Shown here: positions 32,622 to 42,883 of the stretch, one piece after another | Numbering within the stretch: position 1 is the stretch's first letter | Layout: each line of letters starts with the position of its first letter | Source of the DNA: Haberlea rhodopensis | Lineage: Eukaryota; Streptophyta; Magnoliopsida; Lamiales; Gesneriaceae | Direction of reading: 5' to 3' | Assembly (NCBI GenBank): GCA_907163345.1 | Contig: CAJQUN010000021.1 | Coordinates: 3,100,001 to 3,164,000, forward strand | Length of the DNA: 64,000 nucleotides | Notes under the pieces: model-generated | What the model was told of the DNA's origin: nothing | What the model saw: only the letters and a program-made list of their open reading frames with translations | Databases searched by the model: none | Translations under genes and position numbers: made by a program

Positions 32622-33942
32622 TTATAGGAATTCGTCCCCGAAATCAAACATGCTTACCAACATGAAATAAAACAATAAAAGCATACCAGAAAACAATTCT
32701 GGATAGTGCTGCACCATGTGTCGCTCTGTCTCCCACGTGGCCTCCTCGACACCCCTACGATCCCACTGAACCTTGATCATAGGAATAACCTTGTTCCGAA
32801 GTCTGCGGTCTGCCCTATCCAAAATCCTGATAGGCCGCTCAACATAAGAAACATCGGACTCAATCTGCACCTCTGAAGGCTGCAACACATGTGAAGGATC
32901 TGGCTCATACTTCCTCAGTATAGACACATGAAATACGTCGTGTATACCAGACAGAGAAGGCGGTAAGGCCAAACGGTACGCCAGAGTACCAACATGCTGT
33001 AAGATCTCATACGGCCCCACGTATCTAGGAGACAACTTCCCCCGCATGCCAAACCGTACAACGCCTCTGAAAGGTGAGATCTTCAGAAAAACTCTGTCGC
33101 CTAACCGAAACTCCAACGGCCTACGCCGCTGATTGGCATATACTGCCTGTCTGTCCTGAGCTGCCTTCATCTTTCTCTTGATAACCTTAACTTTCTCTTC
33201 CATTTCTTGAGCCAACTCTGGTCCTCCAACCGACTTACGGTCCGAGTAATCCCAACACAAGGGTGACCTACAACGCCTACCGTAGAGGGCCTCAAAAGGA
33301 GCCATCTGTATACTTGCCTGGTAGCTGTTGTTGTAAGAGAACTCTACTAAGGCTATCGAGTCCTGCCATGATATGTCGAACTCTAGCACACAAGCTCTCA
33401 ACATATCCTCGAGCGTCTGTATCGTACGCTCGGTCTGTCCGTCCGTCTGAGGGTGATAGGCTGTGCTCAGCCTCAACTCTGTACCTAGAGCTTTCTGCAG
33501 ACCCTCCCAAAAGTGAGATGTGAACCGCGGATCTCGATCGGACACTATCGAAACAGGGATCCCGTGTAGTCTCACCACATCTCTGACATATAACTGTGCC
33601 ATCCTCAAGTGCGTATATGTCATACAGTAGGGAATGAAGTGAGCCACTTTAGTCAGTCTATCCACGACTACCCAGATGGCATCAAAACCCGAAACAGTCC
33701 TTGGTAAGTGGGTCACGAAATCCATAGACACGTGCTGCCCCTTCCACTCGGGTATCTCCAAACTCCTTAGTTCACCTCCAGGCCTCTGCCTCTCAGCCTT
33801 CACCTGCTGACAAATCAAACAGCGCTTGACAAATGAGGTGACATCTTGTTTCATACGCCTCCACCAGAACTGGCTGCGTAAATCCTTATACATCTTCTTC
33901 CCTCCTGGGTGGACACTCATCCTACTGCAATGAGCTCGCTGT
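32622..33942 (-). pseudogene. element C second pol copy: integrase and chromodomain-like end, 5'-truncated
   Basis: The frame is intact from the breakpoint at 33942 (QRAHCSRMSVHPGG) through the zinc finger, the integrase core (SDRDPRFTSHFWEGL, HPQTDGQTERT), the GPY module and the chromodomain-like end to the stop. RT and RNase H are absent. The ORF extends upstream to 34052 only through LTR sequence of element E, which adds meaningless residues. It is the better-preserved integrase of the two C copies. Confidence 0.85.
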
Positions 33943-34113
33943 CCCAACATGCACAAAATGCACCCTGAAATGCTCCACCGGGTCACGCCTACCACGTGAC
34001 TAAGCATTTCACCAAGATAATTAATTCCAACACATAATTTAATTATCACCATAAATAATCACATAAACATAATTAATGCACAATTTGCATATAATTATTT
34101 CAGGGATATCACA
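33943..34113 (-). repeat. 3' LTR fragment of element E
   Basis: 171 bp from the LTR start (minus strand TGTGATATCCC) matching 58091-58261 on the other side of E. The fragment stops at 33942, where element C pol begins, with no target duplication. Confidence 0.8.
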
Positions 34114-34189
34114 ATACTCCCCTACTTACAAGATTTCGACCTCGAAATCGCATGCACTTACCCAAAACCTAATTAAAAACAATTACATA

Positions 34190-34859
34190 CCAGAAACCAG
34201 TTTCGGGTAGTGCTGCACCATATGCCGCTCCATCTCCCACGTGGCCTCCTCGACACCCCTGCGATCCCACTGAACTTTAATCATAGGTATCACTTGTTCC
34301 AAAGTCTGTGGTCTGCTCGATCCAGAATTCTAACAGTCCGTTCCACATAAGACACGTCGGATTCTAACTGAACCTCGGAAGACTGTAACACATGTGATGG
34401 ATCCGGCTCATACTTCCGCAACATAGACACATGGAACACATCATGTATACTAGACAAAGAAGGTGGCAAGGCCAGTCGGTAAGCCAAGGTGCCAATGCGC
34501 TGCAAGATCTCGTACGGCCCAACATACCTCGGAGATAGTTTCCCGCGCATTCCAAATCGCACAACACCTCTGAAAGGTGAGATCTTAAAAAAGACCTTAT
34601 CCCCCAACTGAAATTCTAACGGTCGTCGTCGTTTATTAGCATAGGTTGTCTGTCTGTCCTGGGCCGCTTTCATTTTCTGCCTTATTACATTTACCTTCTC
34701 TTCCATTTCCCGAACTAATTCTGGTCCTCCGACAGATTCACGATCCAAGTCATCCCAACACAAGGGTGATCTACATCGTCTGCCATAAAGGGCCTCGAAA
34801 GGAGCCATCTGAATGCTTGCCTGGTAGCTATTGTTATATGAGAACTCTACCAAGGCCAC
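34190..34859 (-). pseudogene. element E integrase end (3' piece beyond insertion D)
   Basis: Frame 34859-34290 reads LVEFSYNNSYQASIQMAPFE, then RRPLEFQLGDKVFFKISPFR and the GPY module. A frameshift near 34300 puts the chromodomain-like tail in another frame to about 34190. This continues the integrase at 46117-46658, from which it is separated by element D. Confidence 0.85.
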
Positions 34860-35107
34860 TGTAGGGTCTTCCTACCTTAACATCATTTTAATAGCGTATT
34901 ATGAACTAAACATGCATTAGAGACATCTTAGAGTTCTGGTTGTTATATGAGCTCAATGTAATAACAGGCCAAAATGAAACTTCAATAGTTAGTTAATTAC
35001 ATTCCCCAAAAAGAATGTTAAGGCTAACAAAAATCCTGTATCTATCTTCTTATGCTCCTTTAGCTCACTATCTCAACCCGACCCTTGGTCTCGATCCAAA
35101 AGTGTAC

Positions 35108-35808
35108 CTACAGGAACAACTCATCGTGAGCATGTACATCGTTACTTATCATCATGAATTAATGGCGTATAAATAATGCATGGAAATAATTGATGACATA
35201 TACTTCCTGTTTAATAGTACTATCCTTCCTTGGTTGTCCCTGTGTCATAATTACGCATATAATCATTAGCTCAAGACATGAGTAAATAACATCATATTTC
35301 GTATATAAGCTCACAATCCATGTTAATTAGAAATGGGACTGTCCGGGTTCTATTATGACAGCGGCACAATTGGTCCCCTCGCTCGACATAACACATCTTA
35401 TGATACCCATCGCTACGCCTTGATAGCGGATGTATCCCTTATTCAGCGGATGATACCCATCGCTACACCTAGCGGATGTACCCCATCGCTCAGCGGATGA
35501 TACCCATCGCTACACCTAGCGGATGTACCCCATCGCTCAGTTATATGAGCGGCAAGACCTTCCTCGCTTGCCCATAATAGTCACCGGACATTCGACCACT
35601 CTAAGTAGCATAGTCAAACATGCGTCATCATCTTATAAGGATCATCATTTCAAACATCATCATCATATCATAATTATCATCGTAACATTATATCATCTTT
35701 GTTTATCACCATATCATCATAATCATCATCATAAATACTTATGCAAATTGATGCAAAGTCATGGTTTAGGGATAAGTTACCGTTGATGCCCGTACGTTTC
35801 CTACGTAC
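35108..35808 (-). other. candidate LTR-resident intron in LTR D
   Basis: Minus-strand donor AAG|GTACGTAGG at 35808 and acceptor TTCCTGTAG|GTAC ending at 35108, 701 bp; the other LTR has the same pair at 42534 and 41834. Inference from pattern only. Confidence 0.3.
35399..35568 (-). repeat. AGCGGATG...CATCGCT hairpin minisatellite in LTR D (3' copy)
   Basis: 20-nt units such as AGCGGATGATACCCATCGCT (35445-35464 and 35492-35511) alternate with AGCGGATGTACCCCATCGCT (35471-35490 and 35518-35537), then a variant at 35548-35568. The ends AGCG/CGCT pair. The other LTR has the same array at 42125-42294. Confidence 0.88.
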
Positions 35809-35967
35809 CTTATCAAAATGTGGTGAAGTCGTAGTACTTTATCTTCTCGAAGTTGTGGGTCCTTGGGATGGTTCTACACAACCATACAATTCAATATTAG
35901 AAGCTAATCATAGTCCAATATACAAAATTCCCATAAAAATGCCAAAAACACACTTTTGTGTGTCTCG

Positions 35968-36173
35968 CGATCGATCGCCAAGTCGTCCCGATCGATCGCG
36001 AGATCACACTGCCCGCATCAACAATTTTATGCATTCGGCGATCGATCGCCACCTTTGGCGCGATCGATCGCCAAGCTCACCGATCGATCGCCCAAAAGTG
36101 GCGATCGATCGCCAAAGGCTTCTGGAGCCTACTGCCTGCTCGCGATCGATCGCCAAAAACGGGCGATCGATCG
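35968..36173 (-). repeat. CGATCGATCG palindrome cluster in LTR D (3' copy)
   Basis: Eight cores start near 35968, 35989, 36039, 36061, 36081, 36102, 36143 and 36164, mostly with GGC/GCC arms. The stretch 36096-36129 matches LTR A 2271-2304 at about 31 of 34 positions on the same plus strand, although the two elements point in opposite directions. Confidence 0.9.
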
Positions 36174-36875
36174 CCAGCCTCTGTACAACGAAAATCTCCA
36201 TTTTTGCACCTTTAAACCTTACCAACCTCAACCATCATTTATACCAACATCTTAAAAACATTAAAACACTCAAAACCTTCATTACACATCATAAAACCAT
36301 TAAAAATCCAACATCCCACCAAGAATCACACTAACCCAAACAAACCCATTTCAAACTCTTTTTAAAACCCTTCCAAAACTTAACAACCATTTCAAGAACA
36401 TCAATAAGTGCTATATAAACATCATAGGCACTAAATCTTACCAAGAAATGCAAGAAGGAAGCTTTTACAAGAATTTCTTCCCACCTTTAGGGTTATTTCG
36501 AAAATGAGGGAAAGGAAATTTGGGAAAGTGATTTTGGGAGTTTGAGTGTAAAAGTGAGGTGAGGTAAAAGTGGTGGGTTATGTCTTACTTTTAATTTGTA
36601 CCCCAATAACAACATGATGTATTTAAAATACATTAACATGATAAGCATTTACAAATTGCAATCAACTTCATTAAACCCACATCATCATACTTAAAATTAA
36701 CATCCTTAAATCATGTTACTTCTTCATTTCCCAAACATGACTTAAACATCATAATAATTCATCATATAAACATAATTAATGTTCAAGTTACCATCAATTA
36801 ATTTCGGGGCATCACATTACTCCCCTACTTATAAGATTTCGTCCTCGAAATCGCATGCACTTACCCAAAAAGAAA

Positions 36876-39656
36876 CTAAACATAAATCATACCAGAAAAT
36901 AGTTCCGGGTAGTGCTGCACCATATGCCGTTCCGTCTCCCACGTAGCCTCCTCGACACCCCGGCGATCCCACTGAACTTTGACCATCGGTATAATCTTAC
37001 TTCGTAGCATGCGATCCTCACGATCAAGGATTCTAACCGGTCGCTCAACATAGGATACATCTGAACTCAACTGAACCTCCGAAGGCTGCAATACATGAGA
37101 CGGATCGGGTTCATACTTTCTCAACATGGAAACGTGGAAAACATCATGAATACCGGATAAGGACGGTGGTAGAGCCAAACGGTAGGCCAAAGTACCGATG
37201 CGTTGTAATATCTCATACGGTCCCACATATCTCGGAGATAACTTCCCCCGCATACCAAAACGAACCACACCTCTGAAGGGTGAGATTTTCAAGAAAACTT
37301 TATCTCCGACTTGGAATTCTAGCGGTCGTCACCGCTTATTGGCATAGGCCGCTTGTCTATCTTGGGCCGCTTTCATCTTTAAGTGTATCGTCTTTATCTT
37401 CTCTTCCATATCTCTAATCATATCCGGCCCTCCAACCGCCTTACTAGTCAAGTCCTCCCAATACAGCGGTGATCTACATCGTCGTCCGTACAGAGCTTCA
37501 AAAGGGGCCATTTGAATGCTCGCCTGATAGCTGTTATTGTAGGAGAACTCTACCAGTGGTATAGATTCTTGCCACGGAGTATCAAACTCCAAAACACATG
37601 CCCTCAGTATATCTTCGAGCGTCTGTATGGTACGCTCTGTCTGACCGTCTGTCTGAGGGTGATAGGCTGTACTCAGTCTTACCTCTGTGCCCAACGGTGA
37701 TTGGAGACCCTCCCAGAAATGTGAAGTGAACCTCGGGTCTCTGTCAGACACTATTGAAACTGGAATACCATGCAACCTCACTACATCCCGCACATACAAT
37801 TGGGCCATCTTTAGATATGTGAAAGTCATACTGTAAGGAATGAAATGAGCTACTTTCGTCAGCCTATCCACGATCACCCAGATCGCATCAAATCCAGAGG
37901 CCGACCTTGGCAAGTGAGTTACGAAGTCCATAGATATATGTTCCCACTTCCATTTAGGTACCTCTAAGCTCTTCAACTCACCACCAGGCCTCTGTCTTTC
38001 TGCTTTTACTTGTTGGCAGATCAGACACCTCTTGACAAAAGCAATTACTTCACGCTTCATGCGTCTCCACCAAATTTGACCACATAGGTCCTTGTACATC
38101 TTTCTTCCTCCTGGGTGAATACTGAACCGGCTACTGTGAGCCCGTTCTAAAATTCCTTTACGTAATCCCGGCGCATTTGGGACCACCCATCGGTTGCCCA
38201 ATCTTAAAGAATCATCTTCGGCCACTCTAAACTTTGTTGGCTGACCTCGAAGTACTATTGATGTCCATCTCTGAACTTCATCATCCGACCTCTGGGCTTT
38301 TCTGATTGCCTCAAATACATCCGGCTCAGCCAATAAGGTTGACACTCGCACCGGCGACGTGTCCACATCAAAATCATAGCCTAAATGGCAATAGGAAGCC
38401 ATCATAGCTGATAAGCTCATAGTATCCTCAGCGGTGCTCTTCACCTTTCGACTTAAGGCATCTGCTATCATGTTTGCTTTACCCGGATGGTACTCTATTT
38501 CACAATCATAATCTTTGAGTAAGTCCATCCATCTTCGTTGCCTCATATTCAGTTCTGCTTGGGTGAATAAGAATTTCAAGCTCTTATGGTCTGTAAAGAT
38601 GGTAAACGTCGTACCATAAAGATAATGACGCCAAATCTTCAAGGCGAAGATGATGGCTGCCAGCTCCAGGTCATGGACTGGGTATCTGGTCTCATGAGGT
38701 TTCAACTGCCTCGAAGCATAAGCCACCACATGCTTATCTTGCGTCAACACACAACCCAAACCTTGCAATGATGCATCCGTATACAAAGCAAACTTCTTAT
38801 CCTCAGAAGGGATTATCAATACTGGCGCTGTCGTCAAGCGACGTTTCAACTCTTGGAAGCTCTCCTCACAAGCTTCGGACCAATAGAACGGAACTCCCTT
38901 CTGAGTCAGCTGGGTCAACGGTTTAGCGATCTTAGAGAATCCCTCGACAAAACGTCGGTAATAGCCCGCTAAACCGAGGAAACTCCTTATCTCGGGCACC
39001 GAAGTGGGTGCAGCCCACTCCATAACAGCTTCAATCTTACGGGGATCCACAGATATCCCACGGCTGGATATTACATGACCCAAGAACACCACACTGTCCA
39101 ACCAAAACTCGCACTTGCTAAGCTTTGCATATAATTGATGATCCCTAAGGATCTGAAGTACTGTCCTCAAGTGCTCAACATGTTCTTCTTCAGTCCGAGA
39201 GTAGATGAGTATATCGTCAATGAAAACTATGACGAATTGGTCCAAAAATGGCTGGAACACCTTGTTCATCAAACTCATGAAAACAGCCGGGGCATTTGTC
39301 ACCCCAAAAGGCATGACTAGGAATTCATAGTGCCCATACCTAGTCCTGAAGGCTGTCTTCTGAACGTCATCTTCCCTTACTCGAATTTGATGGTACCCCG
39401 ACCTCAGATCGATCTTACTGTAGAGCCTCGTACCCTGCAACTGATCAAATAAATCATCGATCCTCGGAAGTGGATACTTGTTCTTTACTGTGGCTTTGTT
39501 CAGCTGTCTGTAGTCGATGCACAAATGCATCGAGCCATCTTTCTTCTTGACAAACAAAACTGGTGCACCCCAGGGCGATACGCTAGGTCGTATATAGCCC
39601 TTGTCAAGGAGTTCTTGCAACTGAACCTTTAACTCCTTTAACTCTGTTGGTGCCAT
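36876..39656 (-). pseudogene. element D pol: RT, RNase H, integrase, chromodomain-like end
   Basis: Frame 39656-37329 has RT (catalytic VFIDDILIYS), RNase H (LYTDASLQGLGCVL), the integrase zinc finger (CLICQQVKAERQRPGG) and core (MDFVTHLPRSASGFDAIW, HPQTDGQTERT). One in-frame TGA at 37329 (a CGA-type change) interrupts it before RRPLEF. Frame 37292-36876 then carries the GPY module and the chromodomain-like VQWDRRGVEEATWE end. The upstream link to gag/protease is frameshifted near 39765. Otherwise the coding is well preserved. Confidence 0.9.
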
Positions 39657-41392
39657 TCTGTACGGGGCACGAGAAATGGCTGACGTCCCCGGTAATAATT
39701 CGATTCCAAACTCGACCTCTCTCGCCGGTGGGAATCCAGGAATCTCTTCAGGAAATACATCAGGAATTCCGCCACTACGGGTACATCTTCAACTTTTAGT
39801 TCCTCCTTCTTTCCAGAAATATCAATAGCATAAATGAGATATCCTGTATGGCCTTGTTCCAATAATTGTGTCATCTTGATCGCGGATATTAACGGAATTT
39901 TTGAACGAGAACCATCTCCATAGAACGTCCACTGAACTCCTTCACCAGATCTGAATCGGACAGTCCTTTGTCTGCAGTTCACAACCGCTTGGTACCTATT
40001 CAGAACGTCAATACCCAATATACAGTCAAAGTCTGACATTCCCAGAACGATCAAATCCGACCTTAACTTGTTATCCTCAAAATAAATGAGGCCATCATAG
40101 ACAGTCTGATCAGCAATCAAACTTCTTCCAGCGGGTGTCGAGATTACAAGAGGCGTGGGCGACGGAGCAGTGCATAAGTGGTGTCTTTCCACAAAACTCG
40201 TCGACACAAAGGAGTGTGACGCACCTGTGTCGATCAATATAAAGGCAGGGTGCGTAAATAAAAGACACGTACCCGCTATGACCTCCTCCGGAGCCGCTGT
40301 AGCCTGCTCCCTCGTCAATGCATACACTTGTCCTTGAGGTGGCCCCGTAGGCTGACTTCCAAACTGCCTCGGTACATATGGGGGCCTGTGTGGTGCTGCT
40401 CTGTCCGTAGACCTCCCAGTAGAATTTTGCTGCCTTCCCCTGTTGGGACATTGTCGAGCAAAGTGGCCTCTCTCGCCGCAAACATAACATCCGACACAAT
40501 TCTTCGTCAAATGGGGCTGTCCACAAAGAGAGCATTGTACCTCTCCAACACTGCCTCCTCCCCGAGACTGTCCTCCTCTTGGTGGAGCGTCATTCCTGCG
40601 GTTTCCCTTCCATCGGTTATCGGGCCTCCTACCACTGAATCTGGACGCCGAAGTGTTCCCCCCAGGCTTGAACCGATCACCTCTTGGCCTTAAATTGTCG
40701 GGAGTAGATCTCTGAGGGGGTGCTGGAGGTGGTACAGCATCAGGGTATGCACCAACCCCTAGTTCGGCCAACTCCGCCCGATTAAGTGCATCATCAAAGC
40801 AAGTGGGGCCATATGTAATCACCCTATCGTAGAGTTCTGGCCTCAAGCCCTTCATAAAGTTCCTCACTTTAGCTTGAGTGTCGGCAGCGATATGAGGCAC
40901 ATATCTGAGTAGAGAACAGTAGTGGAGGGCATAATCTGACACCGGCATGGTACCTTGCTTCAACTTATTAAACTCATCCTCTTTAGCTTGACGGGCAGCC
41001 GCTGAGAAGTAACGGGCCAGGAATCTAGTTCTGAACAGCTTCCAGTTTACTTCTTGACCCTGTGCCTCTTGTTCAATCACGGTGGTCCTCCACCACATCA
41101 GTGCTTTCTTGGCTAGCTGGAATTCTGCTAGCCTTATCCAGGCTGTCTTTGCACACGGGGCTGCCACAAATATTTGTTCTATTCTTTCTAGCCATTCCTC
41201 GGCTCGCTCCCCTGTTTCAGTCCCTTCGAATGTTGGGGGCCGATACGCTAGAAACTGGGTCAGACTCAACTCCCCCGGCAATAGCTGTTGTTCGAACGGC
41301 TCCTCGCCTAGGGCTGGCGGGGGTAGGGGATTCGTGCGCCCCGCACTAGCGTTCACACTTACAGCATCACCAATGTCGATATTTACTGCCAT
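39638..41392 (-). CDS. element D gag-protease
   Basis: I take the ATG at 41392. Order: gag capsid domain (FRTRFLARYFSAAARQAKE), two zinc knuckles (CSLCGQPHLTKNC and CYVCGERGHFARQC), aspartic protease (LIDTGASHSF), then the start of the RT linker. The frame slips near 39765 (VVAEF followed by unrelated residues), so the last ~40 codons are not part of the real product. Gag packages RNA, and protease processes the polyprotein. Confidence 0.88.
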   Translation of the reverse strand: MAVNIDIGDAVSVNASAGRTNPLPPPALGEEPFEQQLLPGELSLTQFLAYRPPTFEGTETGERAEEWLERIEQIFVAAPCAKTAWIRLAEFQLAKKALMWWRTTVIEQEAQGQEVNWKLFRTRFLARYFSAAARQAKEDEFNKLKQGTMPVSDYALHYCSLLRYVPHIAADTQAKVRNFMKGLRPELYDRVITYGPTCFDDALNRAELAELGVGAYPDAVPPPAPPQRSTPDNLRPRGDRFKPGGNTSASRFSGRRPDNRWKGNRRNDAPPRGGQSRGGGSVGEVQCSLCGQPHLTKNCVGCYVCGERGHFARQCPNRGRQQNSTGRSTDRAAPHRPPYVPRQFGSQPTGPPQGQVYALTREQATAAPEEVIAGTCLLFTHPAFILIDTGASHSFVSTSFVERHHLCTAPSPTPLVISTPAGRSLIADQTVYDGLIYFEDNKLRSDLIVLGMSDFDCILGIDVLNRYQAVVNCRQRTVRFRSGEGVQWTFYGDGSRSKIPLISAIKMTQLLEQGHTGYLIYAIDISGKKEELKVEDVPVVAEFLMYFLKRFLDSHRRERSSLESNYYRGRQPFLVPRTEWHQQS

Positions 41393-41569
41393 ACTGCAAC
41401 ACAAGGGTTAACAACAAAATCCAAAAGCAGTTCATATATACATCGTTAGAAAACCATAACATGTTATCATACCAGTCATATACTTCATGTCATAGCATGT
41501 CAAAAGTAAGCGCCTAGCCAACCTACTGCTAAGGCTACCCTTCACTCATCCCCGGGTTATCTAACCACT

Positions 41570-41581
41570 GCTCTGATACCA
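41570..41581 (-). promoter_or_regulatory. primer binding site of element D, initiator tRNA-Met type
   Basis: The minus strand reads TGGTATCAGAGC four bases after the 5' LTR end at 41586. Confidence 0.92.
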
Positions 41582-42693
41582 CTAATGTAGGGTCTTCCTA
41601 CCTTAACATCATTTTAATAGCGTATTATGAACTAAACATGCATTAGAGACATCTTAGAGTTCTGGTTGTTATATGAGCTCAATGTAATAACAGGCCAAAA
41701 TGAAACTTCAATAGTTAGTTAATTACATTCCCCAAAAAGAATGTTAAGGCTAACAAAAATCCTGTATCTATCTTCTTATGCTCCTTTAGCTCACTATCTC
41801 AACCCGACCCTTGGTCTCGATCCAAAAGTGTACCTACAGGAACAACTCATCGTGAGCATGTACATCGTTACTTATCATCATGAATTAATGGCGTATAAAT
41901 AATGCATGGAAATAATTGATGACATATACTTCCTGTTTAATAGTACTATCCTTCCTTGGTTGTCCCTGTGTCATAATTACGCATATAATCATTAGCTCAA
42001 GACATGAGTAAATAACATCATATTTCGTATATAAGCTCACAATCCATGTTAATTAGAAATGGGACTGTCCGGGTTCTATTATGACAGCGGCACAATTGGT
42101 CCCCTCGCTCGACATAACACATCTTATGATACCCATCGCTACGCCTTGATAGCGGATGTATCCCTTATTCAGCGGATGATACCCATCGCTACACCTAGCG
42201 GATGTACCCCATCGCTCAGCGGATGATACCCATCGCTACACCTAGCGGATGTACCCCATCGCTCAGTTATATGAGCGGCAAGACCTTCCTCGCTTGCCCA
42301 TAATAGTCACCGGACATTCGACCACTCTAAGTAGCATAGTCAAACATGCGTCATCATCTTATAAGGATCATCATTTCAAACATCATCATCATATCATAAT
42401 TATCATCGTAACATTATATCATCTTTGTTTATCACCATATCATCATAATCATCATCATAAATACTTATGTAAATTGATGCAAAGTCATGGTTTAGGGATA
42501 AGTTACCGTTGATGCCCGTACGTTTCCTACGTACCTTATCAAAATGTGGTGAAGTCGTAGTACTTTATCTTCTCGAAGTTGTGGGTCCTTGGGATGGTTC
42601 TACACAACCATACAATTCAATATTAGAAGCTAATCATAGTCCAATATACAAAATTCCCATAAAAATGCCAAAAACACACTTTTGTGTGTCTCG

Positions 42694-42878
42694 CGATCGA
42701 TCGCCAAGTCGTCCCGATCGATCGCGAGATCACACTGCCCGCATCAACAATTTTATGCATTCGGCGATCGATCGCCACCTTTGGCGCGATCGATCGCCAA
42801 GCTCACCGATCGATCGCCCAAAAGTGGCGATCGATCGCCAAAGGCTTCTGGAGCCTACTGCCTGCTCGCGATCGATCG
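42694..42878 (-). repeat. CGATCGATCG palindrome cluster in LTR D (5' copy, interrupted)
   Basis: Seven cores remain left of the solo LTR. The eighth lies at 45460-45469 beyond it. Confidence 0.88.
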
Positions 42879-42883
42879 CCAAA

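Larger units (their letters stand above)
23051..33942 (-). mobile_element. element C: tandem chromovirus (partial pol - LTR - gag/pol - LTR)
   Basis: Read on the minus strand, the order is: partial pol (33942-32622), LTR (32609-30239), primer site, gag/protease, RT/RNase H/integrase (30022-25454), LTR (25441-23051). The two LTRs are almost identical, and the two integrase ends agree except for a few changes. The middle LTR serves both neighbouring internal regions. The left end interrupts copia H gag; the right end breaks off within pol at 33942 against an LTR fragment of element E. The family is a Tekay/Del-type chromovirus. Confidence 0.8.
34860..36816 (-). repeat. 3' LTR of element D
   Basis: It is 1957 bp; the plus strand reads TGTAGGGTCTTCC...GGGGCATCACA. 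Its modules are a hairpin minisatellite (35399-35568), CAT-rich simple repeats (35620-35730), the AAGGTACGTAG motif (complement of 35801-35811), and a CGATCGATCG cluster (35968-36173). Confidence 0.92.
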
